NCBI GenBank assembly: GCA_030704615.1
Contig: CM060731.1
Coordinates: 9,488,001-9,548,000 of the forward strand
DNA: 60,000 nucleotides
Direction: 5' to 3'
DNA from: Takakia lepidozioides
Taxonomy: Eukaryota > Streptophyta > Takakiopsida > Takakiales > Takakiaceae
Below are positions 56,716-60,000 of this stretch, in pieces. How positions within the stretch are numbered: position 1 is the first letter of the stretch; each line of letters starts with the position of its first letter. The notes beneath the pieces are model-generated. The model ran no database searches, was not told where the DNA came from, and worked only from the letters and a program-made list of their open reading frames with translations. The position numbers and the translations under genes are program-made.

Positions 56716-57064
56716 GTGTTGGGAAACACCTTTTGATCTCAGTCCAAACCAGGAAGTGGTCAAAGGTACCAATATCAGTTATGTCGATCATCGAAGAGAA
56801 ACACTCGGGGAACAAATTTTTGTCCATTATGATATAGTCCACAATGGAACGTTCCCTAGTTTGGGATTTCTCACGAGTCCACTGCACTTGGTCACCTCTT
56901 GTCTTGTTATTCAAGGTCAAAAGCTGAAGCTCTTCCAGACAGTTAATTAACGGTCTGCCATTAGAATTCAGCTCGTCCTCACCAAAAGACCCAATGATAT
57001 CATCCTGATGGAGCCCTTTGCCCACTTGCGCATTGACGTCACCTTGCAATAGCACCACAAACAT
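56708..57064 (-). pseudogene. LINE endonuclease (EEP/APE-type) fragment
   Basis: The fragment encodes LLQGDVNAQVGKG (metal-binding Asp and Asn), GSFGEDELNSNGRPLINCLE, RSIVDYIIMD and GTFDHFLVWTEI (the terminal DH motif). These are the hallmarks of the apurinic-like endonuclease of LINE ORF2. It is followed directly by the tandem C-terminal array, so the reverse-transcriptase domain has been deleted. Confidence 0.82.
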
Positions 57065-57847
57065 GAAGAGAAGCTTTGGAATCTGACACTTTTCTGCCCC
57101 CAGTCAATGGTGGGACAATGTGGGTGGATGGTCAACTGGAAACTGCAGCGGCAACAGCGCAATTGATAGAGCAAGGCATTGCTGATGAAGGTACCTTCTT
57201 CAACACATTTCAGCCTGAGGGCACCTTCTGGTTTGACCTGTTTCAGCTTGTTTTTCCTCTCATCCTCCTCAGCCCTGAAGCATATGTATTGAATTCTGTA
57301 AGTTAGCTCGTTGGGTGGATTTGCGGTGCGTTGGAGTGACTTTGCAAGTTTAGGGCCGAGGTGGCAGCATGACAGGGAGGGGTAGCTGTTGATGCAGGGA
57401 GAGGATCGTGGGTGCAAAATCATCCAAGAGGGCCAGATTTGGAGCAAGGAACAGCGCTGGCAGGAGTTCTATAAATATGATCCACAACGGTGGGACAATA
57501 TTGTCAACAAGGTGAGCTTTCTTCATGCAACATCGTAGGGAGTTTGACAGAACTTTGTATTTAAATATGTTAGTGTGGAGGGAGGGGTAGCCGCTGATGC
57601 AAGGATGGACTGTGGGTTCAGGATCACCCAAGAGGGCTACCAGCAGTGGAAGTAGCAGCATTTGGTCAATAGCAGCAGCAAGAATTAGCAACGTCAAACT
57701 CATCAATCAGGTACTTGCTTCTGTATACATTTCATCCTCTTATCAACGTAGTCCCTGCTTGGACAGCCTATAGGGTTGTATAAAACAGGACTTTGGAACC
57801 TTCCAACCCGGGTGCTTTGTTATTGGTCTATCAAGGTCTGATTTGAA
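57065..57847. other. R1-related repeat debris
   Basis: Partial R1 copies (57,080-57,210) and the word ATCATCCAAGAGGGCC (about 57,420; variant near 57,627) recur. GATGCA(G/A)GGA...GGGT phrases repeat at about 57,390 and 57,597. No gene is supported. Confidence 0.5.
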
Positions 57848-60000
57848 ATGTTTTCATTGCATTTTGCAGGTGAACTCATCATGGAAGAAGAGTTGGAAGT
57901 AAAAGTCCTGCTCGTTGGAGGAGATGCATCACCAAACAGGCTTGGTTCTGTGTTCACTATGCAAGGTGTCACATACAAATGCATCCGAGCAGAAATTCTA
58001 GGTGATGAGCTTGTCTTAGCAAAATTTCATTTCATTTCCATGGGGGGTAGTGTCCTTTCAGCCAAGCAAGAAGAGAGGATGGTTCTGAAAGGGGATACTG
58101 TACACATTAAGATTTCAGACCAAAACGATGGGGACCAAGGATTGAAAAGACCTCTATCTTCCAGTGGTTCTACGATCTTGCATGAGGACAGACCAGGCGA
58201 GGACCCGGCACCAGTGTCTACCAAGATGAGGATGGACCCTGATACACCCTTTGCTGGCGATGGTGGAAATGAAGACCATGCACATGAGCATGCACTTCAG
58301 CAGAGATCTGGTAGATTGTGCAGCACGTTGGCTACATCCAACGATATTCAAAAATGGCAGAAAGAGATTAGAGCCGTTGAAAGGAAAATCTCTGCAGAAG
58401 GACGATGTGACAAGTTTGAGCTGATGACAAAGGATCAACAAGGACAAGCAATGTTCCACATATGGTGTGTTGAGTGTGAGGATGTTTATGCACGGTCTGG
58501 GAAAAACAAACCATATGATGCATGTGCAAACTTTATGAGATCTCATTTGAGGAGTGAGGGGCATCGCATAGCCTATGAGAGGCGTCATGGGAAGGGTTCA
58601 TCACAATGTGTCATCAGCCCTGTAAATGCAGATGAAGCATTAGACGCAAAGAAGAACAGGGTGAAGGAGGCATTAGAGGAAGTCGCTCGGTTTTGTGAGG
58701 ACAATCCTGGAAACAGATTTGAGATTGTGGAAGCCACAATTGGAGACTATTCGCAGTTGGGTTCCATAAGGATTAGGTGCCCACTTGATTCGAAGTGGCT
58801 ACTCTTGTTTCCAAGGACAGGTTCTTTGCAATCTTCTTTGACAGAGCATGTGAAAGGAAAAACTCATGTCGATGCAGAGATTTGCCAGAAGGTTGAAAGT
58901 AGTGAAGGACCTTGCAAAAAGAGAGGAAGGCCTCCAAAGCCTATGATTGCCAAAGATGTAAAGCAACGGGATCTAAGCTCTTTCTTGGTCAGTCAACCTG
59001 TGTTGCCGTCCCCACCACTTGACAATCCAATTGTGGCATCAACAATGGGAGCATCCTCGTCACAAACTCCATACGCTTGTGTTGACGCTGCCCAACGGGG
59101 AGATCTGATCGAGGATTGACAATTACAGCAAAGGTCCCAATGCAACAAAGGAAGAGACAGTTTGTGTTGGGGCCTATGGGATGAATGGTGGGAGTACAAC
59201 CAACAGAGAATAAGTCTGAAACCATTCCTTCAAGATAGCAAGGGAGGAAAGAAGTGGTATGTCGAGCCGTTGACAAATGCAACCATCACTCTAAACAATC
59301 AAGAGCATAAGGTTGTTGGTACGTTTCGGCACGCGGATTGTTTTAGAGTGTCATTGGATGGGGAGCCATTTCCAAACTTGAGATGTTCAGCATGTTCTTC
59401 CATTCCCTTGGAAAATGACTTCAGAATGAGGGTATATAGAGAAAGATGTGCCATGGAATGTAGAGGGGAGAGAGATACTGGCAAGGGAAGAAGGTTGTCA
59501 TATCTTGGAAATGCGGAGATTGTCAAACAAGTTTACAAAAACAGACAGGAGTTGAGGCAGTTGAGGTTCAAATTGTGGGAGGCCAGGACCAAAGTGGCAT
59601 CCTTGTCTGTGCGATGTAGGAGTTTGAAGGAGTCTGGGATTGAGGCAATTGAAAGAGGAGATGTTCTCAAATTTTGTCGTGATATTGTTGATGCACATAG
59701 GAGGGGGGATTTTGAAGGAAAAGAAAGTTTGTGGGATTTTCTTGTTGATATGGGCAAGAATATTGACAGGTCTCCACAAGGGAAGAGGTATGGTACTAGC
59801 ACAAAAACAATGTTTGAGACTGTGCAGCTTTGGGGGGGTCCGAGATTGCATCATTTTTTGGCTTCAAATGTGGGGGGTCCTCTATTGATACTACAAGACG
59901 GTCTTTGAGGAAAGGTTTGAAGTATAGAGCGGGAGAAACAGATGATATATTTCAGCATGTGGCTGGAATTTACAGAGATGTGATGGAAGATGCAAATATT
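57848..60000 (+). CDS. Unrecognised zinc-finger/AT-hook protein, partial, possible transposase
   Basis: One frame runs from about 57,881 (MEEELEVKVLLVGG) to 59,117, where a single TGA interrupts it, and continues in the same frame to about 59,875. A frameshift in a G-run then moves the reading to another frame to the window edge. Visible features: a candidate C2H2-type finger WCVECEDVYA...HLRSEGHRIAYE, a second IRCPLDSKW...HVKGKTH, an AT-hook KKRGRPPKP, a Cys-rich LRCSACSS, and a C-terminal part with ETVQLWGGPRLHHFLASNVG. Tandem fingers and an AT-hook before a large domain would fit a DNA transposase, but I do not recognise the family. A splice-like TTGCATTTTGCAG precedes the start, so an upstream exon is possible. 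Confidence 0.5.

Overview
The window is plant nuclear DNA, most likely from a seed-free land plant with a repeat-rich genome (moss, hornwort, lycophyte or fern; I cannot say which). The evidence is spliced plant-type genes with GT-AG introns, PLS-type pentatricopeptide repeats, Ty3/gypsy and LINE retroelements, tRNA-derived SINEs and a hAT-type DNA transposase. Only one ordinary host gene looks intact: GPAA1/GAA1 (GPI transamidase subunit), minus strand at 5,193-9,788, with six exons whose reading phases all agree. Nearly everything else is nested, broken transposable-element sequence.

Layout. 1-2,000: PPR pseudogene and a dispersed repeat. 2,900-3,775: gypsy integrase relic. 4,430-4,600: SINE. 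5,193-9,788: GPAA1. 10,470-11,335: two small foldbacks and a SINE. 12,655-14,300: LINE reverse-transcriptase piece joined to two exons of an ABCC transporter, then another LINE tail. 15,600-17,210: LINE ORF1. 17,200-20,122: gypsy gag plus an ORF upstream of it, minus strand. 21,190-22,535: LINE 3' end. 22,710-43,747: a large rearranged DNA transposon with a gypsy relic trapped between its parts. 43,748-46,675: gypsy PR-RT-RNase H. 47,478-48,060: tandem duplication. 51,564-57,064: LINE fragments, including a roughly 745-bp tandem array. 57,848 to the end: an unrecognised zinc-finger/AT-hook ORF cut by the window edge.

The most interesting object is the DNA transposon. Its two ends lie at 32,523 and 43,747. 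They carry related 11-bp terminal sequences, CC[C/T][G/A]GTTAT[T/C]A, that differ only by transitions, and each is bordered by an 8-bp sequence (ACTGCAAG / ACTGTAAG), the duplication length expected of hAT elements. Gypsy gag ends at one border and its zinc knuckle begins at the other, and the gag reading frame continues exactly if the transposon is removed. Both ends point left, however, so part of the element and the 5' half of the gypsy must have been inverted after insertion. Undoing the inversion gives an element of about 14-15 kb carrying a BED/DUF659/hAT transposase gene, a RING-H2 gene and a protein-kinase-like gene.

All three genes share one upstream layout: an array of GC-rich palindromes (GCGACCGCC-loop-GGCGGTCGC) in AT-rich spacers, then a TATA box, then a leader of about 300 bp. 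This looks like a shared control module for a multi-gene transposon. All copies here are broken by stop codons and frameshifts, many of the kind produced by cytosine deamination.
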